Of a stretch of DNA of 64,000 nucleotides, positions 24,183 to 33,205 are shown piece by piece (the stretch's first letter is position 1; the number at the start of each line of letters is the position of its first letter). Source of the stretch: UBA1431 sp002329665. Lineage in GTDB: Bacteria > Bacillota > Clostridia > Christensenellales > UBA1431. Below the pieces are notes generated by a model. It ran no database searches. It was not told where the DNA came from and worked only from the letters and a program-made list of their open reading frames with translations. A program made the translations under genes and the position numbers. The stretch spans positions 310,001 through 374,000 of the forward strand of contig JAXGXY010000001.1 in NCBI GenBank assembly GCA_040772545.1, written 5' to 3'.

Positions 24183-25811
24183 ATGAGCAAAAAAACGTTT
24201 GTTGGCGGTGCCGCTATACTGGGCATTGCCGGCCTTATTACCAAAGCAATCGGCGCGCTTTACCGTATCCCGCTCACCAACATCATAGGCGAACAGGGAA
24301 TGGGCATATACCAGACCGTGTATCCGGTATACGCCTTGCTCCTGACAGTGTCCACGACCGGCATCCCGACGGCAATTTCTAAGCTGGTGTCGGCTAAGCA
24401 CGCCAAGGGTGATTACCGGGGGGCGCACAGGGTCTTCAGGACCGCACTGGTCCTGATGGTCCTCATAGGCGCCGTGCTTGCGGCCGCCATGTATTTTGCC
24501 AGCGGATGGCTCGCGCACGCGATGGAAGACCCGGAAGCCGCCATAGCGTTTCAGGCCATTTCCCCGGCCGTCTTTTTCGTCGCCGTGCTTTGCGCGTTCA
24601 GGGGATATTTCCAGGGCCAGCAGATCATGATGCCCACCGCGTCGTCCCAGTTGATGGAGCAGGCGGGCAAGCTGGCGATAGGGCTCGCCCTGGCGGCCGC
24701 CTGGCTGCCCATGGGCGTGCAGTGGGGCGCTGCGGGAACGCTTTTGGGCGTGTCGCTTTCCGAGGTGGCGGCGCTAGTTCTGCTGGCCGGCATCTACGTT
24801 TTCACGACGCGCCCGCGGCGCGAACTGATGCGGCAGAGCATCCGCGTCCCCTATTCGCAGCGGCCCAGGTTCAAGGAACTCTCCTGGAAGCTGGCCGTGA
24901 TCGCCGTACCGGTGACCATTGGCGGCGCGATCATGCCCATCATCGGGTTCATCGACGCGGCCATCATCAAAGGCGCCCTTCTGGACATCGGGTACGCGCT
25001 CGAGTCCGCGCGCAGCCTGTTCGGGATTCTGACCGGCGTGGTCAACCCGCTGGTGGCGATGCCCACGGTCCTGTCCTCGGCGCTGCAGATGTCGCTGGTG
25101 CCGGCCATCTCTCACGCGAAGGAGAGAAGGGACAAAAAAGGCGTCCGCGTTTCCGCTCTGGTCGGCACCAAGCTGGCCATATACATCGCGCTGCCCTGCG
25201 CGGTGGGCATGTTCGTGCTGGCGGACCCTATTATCCGCTGCCTGTACTCGGGACTGCAGCCCGAGAATATACCGGTCAGCGTGCAGCTGCTGCAGCAGAT
25301 GGCGGCGGGCGTCCTCTTCCTGTCCCTGGTGCAGACGCTCACAGGGGTGCTGCAGGGCCTGGGCAAGGTGACGGTGCCTGTATTCAACCTGTTGGTGGGC
25401 GCGGTCTTCAAGGTGATACTGTCGATCGTACTCATCCGCGTCCCGTCCATCAATATTTCCGGCGCCGTGGTCGGAACCATCGTGTGCTATGCTGTCGCCA
25501 GCGGCCTGAACCTCTGGCAGGTATACAGGCGCACGCACATGCCGTTTAGGATCATGGACTGCGTCGTGAAACCCGTGATCGCCTCGGCCGTGATGGGGGC
25601 TTTCGCGTATTTCTTCAACCTGTGGCTGCTACCGGTCCTGGGCAAGTGGGTAGCGCTGGCGGCGGGCATTTTTGGGGGAGCCCTGGCGTACGTCGTGATG
25701 ATCCTCATCCTTGGCGGGATCAGCCGTGAGGACCTGGATATGCTGCCGGGCGGAAGCAGGCTCAAACGCTTCGTTAGGCAAAAAGAACCGGACGACAGGA
25801 GGGAACAATGA
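24183..25811 (+). CDS. spoVB: SpoVB/MurJ-like polysaccharide flippase
   Basis: A 542-residue multi-spanning membrane protein of the MATE-like MVF/PST superfamily, with about 14 hydrophobic segments; it opens with KAIGALYRIPLTNIIGEQGMG, the usual SpoVB N-terminus. Members move lipid-linked cell-wall precursors outward; SpoVB is needed for spore cortex. TGGAGGAC precedes ATG 24183. The stop overlaps the mazG start by four bases. With only this copy in view I cannot say whether a vegetative MurJ exists elsewhere. Confidence 0.88.
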   Translation: MSKKTFVGGAAILGIAGLITKAIGALYRIPLTNIIGEQGMGIYQTVYPVYALLLTVSTTGIPTAISKLVSAKHAKGDYRGAHRVFRTALVLMVLIGAVLAAAMYFASGWLAHAMEDPEAAIAFQAISPAVFFVAVLCAFRGYFQGQQIMMPTASSQLMEQAGKLAIGLALAAAWLPMGVQWGAAGTLLGVSLSEVAALVLLAGIYVFTTRPRRELMRQSIRVPYSQRPRFKELSWKLAVIAVPVTIGGAIMPIIGFIDAAIIKGALLDIGYALESARSLFGILTGVVNPLVAMPTVLSSALQMSLVPAISHAKERRDKKGVRVSALVGTKLAIYIALPCAVGMFVLADPIIRCLYSGLQPENIPVSVQLLQQMAAGVLFLSLVQTLTGVLQGLGKVTVPVFNLLVGAVFKVILSIVLIRVPSINISGAVVGTIVCYAVASGLNLWQVYRRTHMPFRIMDCVVKPVIASAVMGAFAYFFNLWLLPVLGKWVALAAGIFGGALAYVVMILILGGISREDLDMLPGGSRLKRFVRQKEPDDRREQ

Positions 25812-27280
25812 AGCTGACGATAGCCGGGATGGGTCCCGGCCCGGTTTCCATGTGCACGCTGGGGGCCGTCGAAGCCGCCCGCGGGGCCGGCGCGCTGTTC
25901 CTGCAGACCGCGCGCCATCCTGTGGCGGATTATTTGAAAGGACAGGGCGTCGCTTTTGAAACGCTGGACAGGCTCTACGAGGACGCCGAAACCTTCGAAA
26001 CGCTCGGGGAGTCGGCGGCGGCATTGCTGAAAAAAGCCCTTCGTCCGGGCGGCGAAACGGTGCTGCTGCTCTCGGGCGAGGGCGTCACGGCGCATACGCT
26101 GTGCGGGGCGGTCGTCCGGATGGCGCGGGAGGCCGGCGCCGCCCTGCGCCTGCTGCCCGGCGTACCGCTCGCGGCCCCGGCGCTCTCGGAAGCGCTCGCG
26201 TCCGGGCTGCCCATAGACGGCGCAGGAGGGCTCCAGACGGTCTATCCGTCCGAAATTGAAGACGTCAGGCCGGACGTGGGCAGGACGCTGGTCGTACAGG
26301 AAGTGGACGGGTTCTTAACGGCGGGTGCGGTGAAGCTGTGGCTCCTGGAGTACTACCCGCCCGGGCACCCGGTCTGCCTTATATACATGGAGGACGGGGA
26401 AACAAAAAGAAAGGTGCTGCCCGTCCACGGGCTGGACAGGCAGCGTACGGACCACACATCCTGCGTGGTCGTGCCGGGGGTCCGTCTCGAAGACAGGGAA
26501 CGGTTCGGCTTCGACGCCCTCGTCGCGATCATGGACAGGCTCCGGGGCGAAGGCGGCTGCCCGTGGGACAGGGAACAAACGCACGAAACGCTCCGGCAGT
26601 ATCTGATCGAGGAGACCTACGAGGTGCTCGAAGCCATCGACAGGGGAGACGACGCCGAACTTGCCGACGAACTGGGGGACGTGCTGCTGCAGGTGGTTTT
26701 CCACGCCCGTATCGCGCGGGAGCAGGGGCGCTTCACCGACAGGGACGTCACCACGGCGATCTGCGGCAAGATGATCAGGCGCCACACGCACGTGTTCGGC
26801 AGCGCACAGGCGGACACCGCGGCCGACGTCCTCGTCAACTGGGACGCGATCAAGCGGGACGAAAAAGGGGAACGCACCCGGTCGGACTCGCTCAGGAGCG
26901 TGTCCCCGGACCTGCCCGCGCTGATGCGGAGCGAAAAGGTACAGGACAGGGCCTCCCGGGTCGGGTTTGACTGGGACGACGCTTCTATGGCGCTTGAAAA
27001 GGTGTTCGAAGAGGCGAAGGAGGTCCGGCGCGAACTCGAACTCAAAAACCGCGAACGGGCGGGCGAGGAGATCGGCGACCTGCTGTTCGCGGTCGCGAAC
27101 GTCGCCCGGCTCTCGGGCGTTCGGAGCGAGCTTGCCCTCAGGGCAGCGACCGACAAGTTCATCACGCGGTTCGAACGCATGGAAGAACTCGCCGAAAAGG
27201 AAGGCGCGCGGCTTGCCGACATGACCCTCGACGAGATGGACAGGCTATGGGACAGGGCAAAAACCGGGAAAACCGAATAA
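25808..27280 (+). CDS. mazG: YabN-type MazG nucleotide pyrophosphohydrolase with tetrapyrrole-methylase-like domain
   Basis: A 490-residue fusion: residues 1-225 are a tetrapyrrole (corrin/porphyrin) methylase-like domain opening with IAGMGPGPVSMCTLGAVEAA, residues 240-485 are two MazG units with EETYEVLEAIDRGD, ELGDVLLQVVFHA and EEIGDLLFAVANVARL (metal-binding ExxE and ExxD). This is the layout of B. subtilis YabN. MazG removes non-canonical NTPs or lowers ppGpp; the methylase part may be non-catalytic. It is coupled to spoVB by ATGA. Confidence 0.9.
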   Translation: MKLTIAGMGPGPVSMCTLGAVEAARGAGALFLQTARHPVADYLKGQGVAFETLDRLYEDAETFETLGESAAALLKKALRPGGETVLLLSGEGVTAHTLCGAVVRMAREAGAALRLLPGVPLAAPALSEALASGLPIDGAGGLQTVYPSEIEDVRPDVGRTLVVQEVDGFLTAGAVKLWLLEYYPPGHPVCLIYMEDGETKRKVLPVHGLDRQRTDHTSCVVVPGVRLEDRERFGFDALVAIMDRLRGEGGCPWDREQTHETLRQYLIEETYEVLEAIDRGDDAELADELGDVLLQVVFHARIAREQGRFTDRDVTTAICGKMIRRHTHVFGSAQADTAADVLVNWDAIKRDEKGERTRSDSLRSVSPDLPALMRSEKVQDRASRVGFDWDDASMALEKVFEEAKEVRRELELKNRERAGEEIGDLLFAVANVARLSGVRSELALRAATDKFITRFERMEELAEKEGARLADMTLDEMDRLWDRAKTGKTE

Positions 27281-27430
27281 ACACGCGCCTGAAAGGGGTG
27301 ATTCCGCTAAACAATATGTGAAAATCCCAATTTTCCGGGTATAAATTAAAAAAAGTATTTGCCAAAAGAAGGAATTTGTGGCACTGTAAGGAATAATAAA
27401 CACTGTTATATTCACTAAGGAGGGTATATT

Positions 27431-27703
27431 GTGAACAAATCAGATCTGATTGCCGCCGTCGCTGACAAGTGCGACAAGACGCGCAAAGATACCGAGCAGG
27501 TCGTAAACGCATTCATCGAAACGGTGACAGATGCGCTGAGCAGGGAAGAGAAAGTGCAGTTGGTGGGGTTCGGCACCTTTGAAGTACGCAGGCGCGCCGC
27601 ACGAAAAGGTATCAATCCGCTGACGAAGGAGCCGATCGACATCGCCGCATCCAAAACACCGGTTTTCAAAGCCGGCAAGGTTTTGAAGGACTCCGTTAAT
27701 TGA
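27431..27703 (+). CDS. hup: HU-family DNA-binding protein
   Basis: A 90-residue protein of exact HU length: NKSDLIAAVADKCDKTRKDT helix pair, VQLVGFGTFEVRRRAARKGINP and the beta-arm, ending KAGKVLKDSVN. It bends and packs DNA as a homodimer. GTG 27431 follows AAGGAGGG at good distance. The AT-rich 150 bases before it contain no clear -35/-10 pair. hup between mazG and the S4 gene is a common clostridial arrangement. Confidence 0.95.
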   Translation: MNKSDLIAAVADKCDKTRKDTEQVVNAFIETVTDALSREEKVQLVGFGTFEVRRRAARKGINPLTKEPIDIAASKTPVFKAGKVLKDSVN

Positions 27704-27785
27704 ACGAAGCAAGGGGCTTGCTGGGCAGGAAAGGCCGGGCTGAAAGGGTCTGGCCTTTGCTTTGTGCGCCGACGGAGGAAGGGTA

Positions 27786-28040
27786 ATGCGTCTGGACAAG
27801 TTTCTGAAGCTCTCGCGCATCATCAAACGGCGGACCCTGGCCAATGAGGCCTGCGCCGGGGGGCGCGTGCGCGTCAACGGCAAGGTTGCCAAGCCTTCTG
27901 CTAAGGTGAAGGCGGGGGACGTGATCGAGCTTTCCCTGGGCCAGCGGACGCTGCGCGTCAGGGTCACGGAAACCGACGGACACATTGGGAAACAGGACGC
28001 AAGCTCGATGTACAGCGTTATGGACCAGAAAGGCGAATGA
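27786..28040 (+). CDS. rqcP: S4-domain ribosome quality-control factor RqcP (YabO)
   Basis: An 84-residue protein that is little more than one S4 RNA-binding domain (MRLDKFLKLSRIIKRRTLAN, ...GGRVRVNGKVAKPSAKVKAGD). RqcP works with RqcH on obstructed 50S subunits during alanine tailing. ATG 27786 has GGAGGAAGGG upstream; the frame is open eight codons further left without a ribosome binding site. The stop is directly followed by the ispDF ATG. In Bacillus yabP-yabQ-divIC follow at this place; they are absent here. Confidence 0.92.
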   Translation: MRLDKFLKLSRIIKRRTLANEACAGGRVRVNGKVAKPSAKVKAGDVIELSLGQRTLRVRVTETDGHIGKQDASSMYSVMDQKGE

Positions 28041-29234
28041 ATGGGGAAGATGACGGCCGTGATCCTCGCGGCAGGGAAGAGCCTGCGCATGGAGGACACG
28101 AAAGACAAGCTCATGATACGGCTGGGGGGGCGCGAGGTCCTTTCCTACGGGCTCGAAACCTACGCGCGAAGCGGCGTAGTGGACGAGATCGTGCTCGTTT
28201 GCGTGCCGGGCATGCGCGAACACATGCAAAAATGGGCTGCCAGCCAGCGCGCCAGTATCCCCGTGCGCGTGGTAGAGGGCGGGGAGCACCGCCAGGATTC
28301 GGTGTACAACGCCCTTGTGAGCCTCGGCGAAGACGTGGAGTACGTGCTCATCCAGGACGGCGCGCGGGCGTTCATCACGGCGGACGTGGTGCGGCGCTGC
28401 GCCGAGGCCGTGCGGGTCTACGGCGCCTGCATCGCGGCGGTGCCCGTGAAGGACACGATCAAGGTGTCGGACGAAGAGGGCTTCGTCGGCTCGACGCCCG
28501 AGCGAAGCCTTTTGTGGGCGGCTCAGACGCCGCAGTGCTTCCGCCGGGAACTCATCGTCAGGGCGCATCAGAAGGCGCGCGAGGACGGCTATCTCGGCAC
28601 GGACGACGCGGTGCTGTGCGAACGCTTCGGGCACAGGGTCAAACTGGTGCAGGGGAGCTACGACAACATCAAGCTCACGACGATGGACGACATCGCGCTC
28701 GGGCGCACGATACTGGAGCGCACGGGCAGGCGGGGCGCGGGAAGATCGGTCGCCATGCGCGCAGGGATCGGCATGGACGCGCACGCGCTCGCAGGCGGCC
28801 GGGCGCTGATCCTCGGCGGCGTCGATATACCGCATGAAAAAGGCCTTGTCGGGCACTCGGACGCGGACGTACTGACGCACGCGGTGATGGACGCGCTGCT
28901 CGGCGCCGCCGCGCTGGGGGACATAGGGATGCATTTTCCCGACACGGACCCGCGCTATGAGGGTGCTTGCAGCCTCGACCTGCTCGTGCAGGTGACGAAG
29001 CTGGTGGACGCCGCCGGCTACGGCGTCGCCAACGTGGACGCGACCGTGTGCGCACAGGCGCCGAGGCTTGCCCCGCATATCCCGCTGATGCGCGAAAGGA
29101 TTGCCGCCGCGCTGGGCATCCCGGCGGACAGCGTGGGCATCAAGGCGACGACGACCGAGCGGCTGGGATACGAAGGCCGCGAAGAAGGGATATCGGCGAC
29201 GGCGGTCGCTTTACTTTACAAAGTGATGCTGTAA
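28041..29234 (+). CDS. ispDF: Bifunctional IspD/IspF (MEP isoprenoid pathway)
   Basis: A 397-residue fusion. Residues 1-230 are IspD, CDP-ME synthase (AVILAAGKSLRM, the GGEHRQDSVYNAL block, HQKAREDGYLGTDDA). Residues 240-397 are IspF, MECDP synthase (GIGMDAHAL, LGGVDIPHEKGLVGHSDADVL with metal-binding Asp and His, ATTTERLGYEGREEG). It does the third and fifth steps to IPP; the intermediate IspE is not in the window. It starts on the base after the rqcP stop. Fused forms are known in alphaproteobacteria and some Clostridia. Confidence 0.94.
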   Translation: MGKMTAVILAAGKSLRMEDTKDKLMIRLGGREVLSYGLETYARSGVVDEIVLVCVPGMREHMQKWAASQRASIPVRVVEGGEHRQDSVYNALVSLGEDVEYVLIQDGARAFITADVVRRCAEAVRVYGACIAAVPVKDTIKVSDEEGFVGSTPERSLLWAAQTPQCFRRELIVRAHQKAREDGYLGTDDAVLCERFGHRVKLVQGSYDNIKLTTMDDIALGRTILERTGRRGAGRSVAMRAGIGMDAHALAGGRALILGGVDIPHEKGLVGHSDADVLTHAVMDALLGAAALGDIGMHFPDTDPRYEGACSLDLLVQVTKLVDAAGYGVANVDATVCAQAPRLAPHIPLMRERIAAALGIPADSVGIKATTTERLGYEGREEGISATAVALLYKVML

Positions 29235-29281
29235 AACGAACGGCAAACCTCAGGGGATTCGGGGCCGGCAGCCCCGGGTGC

Positions 29282-29311
29282 TTGCTTTGCCCCGCGATGT
29301 GTTGTTATAAT
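29282..29311 (+). promoter_or_regulatory. Promoter upstream of the 29343 gene and radA
   Basis: TTGCTT (29282-29287), 18-base spacer, perfect TATAAT (29306-29311), 32 bases before the start codon. Confidence 0.65.
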
Positions 29312-29342
29312 TGTAGTAAGGCAGACTGCGGGGGATGGTCGG

Positions 29343-30533
29343 ATGGCGAAATTGTTCGGCAGGCACAGGAAAGCATCGGGCAACCCGATGTTTTATTCTA
29401 TTCGCACGAGGAGCCGCGGAGCGAAGCGGCTCAGGCAGTTGCTTTCAACCCCGGCGACGCTGGTGGCTGGGGGCGTGATCGTACTGGGCCTCGCGGCCTG
29501 GCTCGTGATCGCCCTGGTCTTTCCCGCGCCCGAAACCCAGCCGCCCGCGCCCAACACGTTCGGTTATATCATCGGCGAAATAAGCCCGGAGATCGACGAA
29601 ACGTTCAGGCCGGACGTGAAGGAGATCATGCTGAGGGTCAGGAAGATCGGCGACCCGGTGATCAACGGCGGCGAGGCGATCTTCGCCGGAGGCACGGACA
29701 GTGCCGGCAACCCCAAGCTGCGCACGGTGTATTATTGTGACCTCAAGAAAAAAACCGACCGTCCGCTCTCCGAGATCGTACTGCAAAACGACGACCTCAT
29801 GAACCTTGCCCTAAACGACAGGTTCATCGTCTGGGCGGACGCCAAACGCACGGGCAGCTGCAACATACGGTACCTCAACCGCGCCACCAGGGCCATCCGC
29901 ACGGTGAAGAACTGCCCCATTTCGGTCCCCAAACTGCGCCTGGAGGACAACGTGCTCTGCTGGACCGAGCGCACGGCCGACAAAGAGGACAAGCTCTACG
30001 CATACGACCTGAATACCAGCGAAAGCGTCACGCTGGCTGTCTTTTACGATTCCCCGGCAGGCGCCAGCCCGCCCGGTATCGGCGGCGGGAAGATCGTGTG
30101 GGCCGAGGACGACGACTCTGGCGACCAGATCGGCAACTCGGTGATAAGGACGCTTACGCTCGGTTCGGGCGAGGTGGAGACGTTCGTTACCGGCATGTAC
30201 GTTTTCGGGCCGCAGACCAACGGCGTCGCGACCGTCTGGATCGACCAGAACAGGGGCCCCGACGCCTCGCTCTACATGTCCGCGGACACCCAGCCCATCC
30301 GCTGCATCGAAAAGGGCGGCGTAAACGACTACGCGCTGGGCAACAGGTTCGTCGCCTACCATAAGGACGGCGTCCTCTACGCATACCTGTTCAAAGAAAA
30401 CAAAAAGGTGCGCATCAGCGGCGAAGGCGAGACAGTCATCCTGTCGGGCGTGTACGGGGACACGGTGGTCTGGTTCGACGTGAGCAACGACGCCGTGAAC
30501 CGCGACATCGTGTATTACGCCGCGATCGAATGA
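29343..30533 (+). CDS. Membrane-anchored protein of unknown function, beta-propeller-like repeats
   Basis: A 396-residue protein with a basic cytoplasmic start (KRLRQ), one transmembrane helix (about 38-60, VAGGVIVLGLAAWLVIALVF), a Pro-rich linker, then a large outside domain. That domain repeats a strand pattern about every 45 residues: NDRFIVWAD, EDNVLCWTER, GGGKIVWAED, TNGVATVWID, GNRFVAYHKD, YGDTVVWFD. This is typical of a TolB/YncE-like propeller of about six or seven blades. Function unknown. It has its own promoter and runs into radA after 18 bases, so it may be co-transcribed with a DNA-repair gene. Confidence 0.75.
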   Translation: MAKLFGRHRKASGNPMFYSIRTRSRGAKRLRQLLSTPATLVAGGVIVLGLAAWLVIALVFPAPETQPPAPNTFGYIIGEISPEIDETFRPDVKEIMLRVRKIGDPVINGGEAIFAGGTDSAGNPKLRTVYYCDLKKKTDRPLSEIVLQNDDLMNLALNDRFIVWADAKRTGSCNIRYLNRATRAIRTVKNCPISVPKLRLEDNVLCWTERTADKEDKLYAYDLNTSESVTLAVFYDSPAGASPPGIGGGKIVWAEDDDSGDQIGNSVIRTLTLGSGEVETFVTGMYVFGPQTNGVATVWIDQNRGPDASLYMSADTQPIRCIEKGGVNDYALGNRFVAYHKDGVLYAYLFKENKKVRISGEGETVILSGVYGDTVVWFDVSNDAVNRDIVYYAAIE

Positions 30534-30551
30534 CCGGTAGGAGGAAACGAG

Positions 30552-31907
30552 TTGGCAAAGGACAGGACGGTGTTTTTCTGCACCGCGTGCGGGTACGAGA
30601 GCGCGAAGTGGATGGGGCGCTGCCCCGGGTGCGACGCCTGGAACACGTTTGCCGAGGAGCGCATCGCCCCCAACCAGGGGCGCGGCGTCCGGGCGGCCGC
30701 GGAAACGCCCGCGTGCCTGCTCGACCAGATACAGACACAGGAAGGCGCCCGCGTATCGACGGGGATGGCCGAACTCGACCGCGTGCTGGGCGGCGGGATC
30801 ATCCCCGCTTCCCTCGTCCTTACGGGGGGCGACCCGGGCATCGGCAAGTCCACGCTGCTGCTCCAGGCGGCCGGCAACCTGTGCGCCGCGGGGTACAGGG
30901 CGCTCTACGTTTCGGCCGAGGAATCGGCCGCGCAGATACGGCTGCGCGCCCGGCGCCTGCACATTTCCGGCGGGGAGCTGTACGTGCTCGCGCAGACGAG
31001 GATCGAGCGCATCCTCGAAGAGATCGAAAAACTCGGCCCCGCGATGGTGGTCGTGGATTCCATCCAGACGGTGTATTCCGAGCAGCTCCCGTCCGCGCCG
31101 GGGAGCGTGGGCCAGGTGCGCGAGTGCGCGATGCGCCTTCTGCACAAGGCCAAGGAAAGCGGGGCGGCCGTCTTCCTCGTGGGGCACGTCACGAAGGAGG
31201 GGGCGCTGGCCGGACCGCGGGTCCTGGAGCACATGGTGGACACCGTGCTCTATTTCGAAGGCGAGCACCATAACGCCTACCGCATACTCCGTGCGGCGAA
31301 GAACCGGTTCGGGTCGACCAACGAGATCGGCATCTTCGAGATGGTGAGCGAAGGCATGCGTCAGGTCGGCAACCCCTCCGAGTTGTTCCTTTCGGGCGGG
31401 AGGCCCGACGCGCCCGGGTCGGCGGTGGTCTGTACGATGGAAGGGACCCGGCCGGTGCTGGTGGAGGTCCAGGCGCTGGTAAGCCCGACGGCGTTCGGCA
31501 TGCCGCGCCGTATGAGCACCGGCATCGACTACGGCCGCGCGGTGATGCTGCTGGCCGTGCTCGAAAAAAAAGCCGGGCTCGGCCTGCACGACAAGGACGT
31601 GTACGTGAACGTTGCCGGCGGCCTCAGGATCGTCGAGACGGCCGCGGACCTCGGCCTTATCGCCGCGGTCGCGTCGGCGCACGGCAACCGGGCGCTTCGT
31701 GCCGATGTGGCGGCGATCGGGGAAGTGGGCCTCACGGGCGAGGTCCGCGCCGTGGCCAACCTGGACAAACGCCTTGCCGAGTGCCACAAGCACGGGTTTC
31801 GCAGCGTGGTCGGACCGCGCGCCGCGCGCAAGGCGCTGATCGTCCCCGACGGGCTGTCGTTCACCGGCGTGAAGACGGTGCGGGACGCGCTCGACGCCCT
31901 TTTCTGA
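30552..31907 (+). CDS. radA: DNA repair protein RadA (Sms)
   Basis: A 451-residue protein with a four-Cys zinc finger (FFCTACG...GRCPGCDAW, residues about 8-28), RecA-like core with Walker A GGDPGIGKSTLLLQ (near 92), the RadA signature KNRFGSTNEIG (near 250), and a Lon-protease-like C-terminal domain. It drives branch migration in recombination. TTG 30552 has AGGAGGAAACGA upstream. A strong terminator follows. disA, the usual Bacillus neighbour, is not here. Confidence 0.95.
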   Translation: MAKDRTVFFCTACGYESAKWMGRCPGCDAWNTFAEERIAPNQGRGVRAAAETPACLLDQIQTQEGARVSTGMAELDRVLGGGIIPASLVLTGGDPGIGKSTLLLQAAGNLCAAGYRALYVSAEESAAQIRLRARRLHISGGELYVLAQTRIERILEEIEKLGPAMVVVDSIQTVYSEQLPSAPGSVGQVRECAMRLLHKAKESGAAVFLVGHVTKEGALAGPRVLEHMVDTVLYFEGEHHNAYRILRAAKNRFGSTNEIGIFEMVSEGMRQVGNPSELFLSGGRPDAPGSAVVCTMEGTRPVLVEVQALVSPTAFGMPRRMSTGIDYGRAVMLLAVLEKKAGLGLHDKDVYVNVAGGLRIVETAADLGLIAAVASAHGNRALRADVAAIGEVGLTGEVRAVANLDKRLAECHKHGFRSVVGPRAARKALIVPDGLSFTGVKTVRDALDALF

Positions 31908-31969
31908 ATCGAAAGACGGCGCCGTCGAGGCAAATACGAAAAGGCTTTCGAGCCAAGCGCATGTATGAG

Positions 31970-31998
31970 AAAAAGCTGTGCCGGCGGCACAGCTTTTT
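31970..31998. terminator. Bidirectional terminator between radA and the DUF1573-like gene
   Basis: AAAAAGCTGTGCC/GGCACAGCTTTTT, 13 perfect base pairs with a three-base loop, serving converging transcripts. Confidence 0.9.
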
Positions 31999-32022
31999 GA
32001 ATGCAGGGTTCGGTCTCAGGCC

Positions 32023-32418
32023 TTATCGCATGCAGAACTTGCCCAGCGTGTTCATCCTTTCCTGCTCCCTGAGGATCACGTCGTACAGGCTCATGTCCAG
32101 CGTGTTGCATATCGACGTGAGATAAAACAGGTGGGTGCCCAGTTCCTGCTCGATGATGTTGCGGCAGTGCGTGCACAGCTTGCCGCGGACATGCGTGTCC
32201 AGCGTTTCGTGTATGGATTCGACGTCCTTGTCGATGGGATACTCCTGTTTGGAGGCTTCGATCCGGATGCATCCGCAGTGCGTCGCCGCCTTGATGAGGG
32301 CGCGGTTCACCCGGGAACCGGAATCCTGGAACTTGGTGAGCGTATCCAGCAGGCTGCGGTTTCGGATGAGCAATTCCTGGACCATGTTTTGAAAATCTTG
32401 GGCGAGTATATCCTTCAA
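32023..32418 (-). CDS. Small conserved clostridial protein (DUF1573-like by memory)
   Basis: A 131-residue predicted cytoplasmic, mostly helical protein. LIRNRSLLDTLTKFQDSGSR, ATHCGCIRIEASKQEY and LCTHCRNIIEQELGTHLFYL look like the short proteins often labelled DUF1573 in clostridial genomes; I state this from memory. CGC and CxxC pairs could bind metal. Function unknown. TTG 32418 follows GGGGGGA. It is transcribed divergently from carD by a promoter with fully consensus -35 and -10 elements. Confidence 0.7.
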   Translation of the reverse strand: MKDILAQDFQNMVQELLIRNRSLLDTLTKFQDSGSRVNRALIKAATHCGCIRIEASKQEYPIDKDVESIHETLDTHVRGKLCTHCRNIIEQELGTHLFYLTSICNTLDMSLYDVILREQERMNTLGKFCMR

Positions 32419-32456
32419 CGCGGCTCCCCCCAGCTATTAGTTAAATCCGTGGTTCC

Positions 32457-32485
32457 ATTATATTGTCGATTACATCCGTTGTCAA
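32457..32485 (-). promoter_or_regulatory. Consensus sigma-A promoter of the DUF1573-like gene
   Basis: On the minus strand: TTGACA (32480-32485), 17-base spacer, TATAAT (32457-32462): twelve of twelve consensus bases at optimal spacing. Confidence 0.88.
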
Positions 32486-32553
32486 CGGCGTATGATTCGG
32501 GCCAAAACGGGCGTATTCGGGAGCTTGTGCGCCCGCGCGGCGCCCAGGTTCGG

Positions 32554-32583
32554 TTGACAACGGGGCGGTTTTCGGTGTATAGT
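32554..32583 (+). promoter_or_regulatory. carD promoter
   Basis: TTGACA (32554-32559), 18-base spacer, TATAGT (32578-32583), back to back with the DUF1573-like promoter. Confidence 0.78.
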
Positions 32584-32632
32584 TGAATCAAAGTGTTGGT
32601 TGAAGTCGGAGATCGTGAGAGGGGCGAAGTGG

Positions 32633-33106
32633 ATGTATAGCATTGGCGACAAGATCGTGTACCCAATGCACGGCGCCGGCATGATCGAGGCAATCGAAGA
32701 ACGGGAGATCCTGGGGGAGACCCACCAGTATTATATCCTGCGCTTTGCTGTGGGCGGAATAAAGGTATTGGTACCCGTTCAAAAGGTCGAAGAAGCTGGA
32801 ATGAGGAACATCGTTGAAAACGAAGCCTGCGAAGAAGTGATCAGGATGCTGCATGACCATGTCGACGTGGAATCCGACAACTGGAACAGGCGATATCGCG
32901 AGAACCTCGAAAAGATGAAGACCGGCGACATCTTCGAAGTGGCTGACGTCGTGCGTACGCTTGCCGCGCGCGAAAAGGAAAAAGGCCTGTCTTCGGGAGA
33001 GCGCAAAATGTTCAACAACGCAAAGCTCATCCTTATAAGTGAGATGGTGCTTTCGAGCGAAAAGGAGGAGGAGGAAATACGGCAATTGATCGATAAAGCC
33101 ATATGA
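32633..33106 (+). CDS. carD: CarD-like transcriptional regulator
   Basis: A 157-residue protein: N-terminal Tudor-like RNA-polymerase-binding domain (YSIGDKIVYPMHGAGMIEAI, then IKVLVPVQKVEEAGMR) and a helical C-terminal DNA-facing domain. CarD proteins stabilise the promoter open complex, particularly at rRNA promoters. It has the same fold as the RID of Mfd at 18273. The frame is open 11 codons upstream, but GAGAGGGGCGAAG suits ATG 32633. The PIN/TRAM gene follows. Confidence 0.92.
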   Translation: MYSIGDKIVYPMHGAGMIEAIEEREILGETHQYYILRFAVGGIKVLVPVQKVEEAGMRNIVENEACEEVIRMLHDHVDVESDNWNRRYRENLEKMKTGDIFEVADVVRTLAAREKEKGLSSGERKMFNNAKLILISEMVLSSEKEEEEIRQLIDKAI

Positions 33107-33205
33107 CGCGGCAAACTGCGTAAATTTTTTCCCGTCAATTGGAACTTTTTGTGCTGCGTGCACTCTAATGTATTGGAGAATTCCGGGGAAGGAGGTGAAA
33201 ATGCG

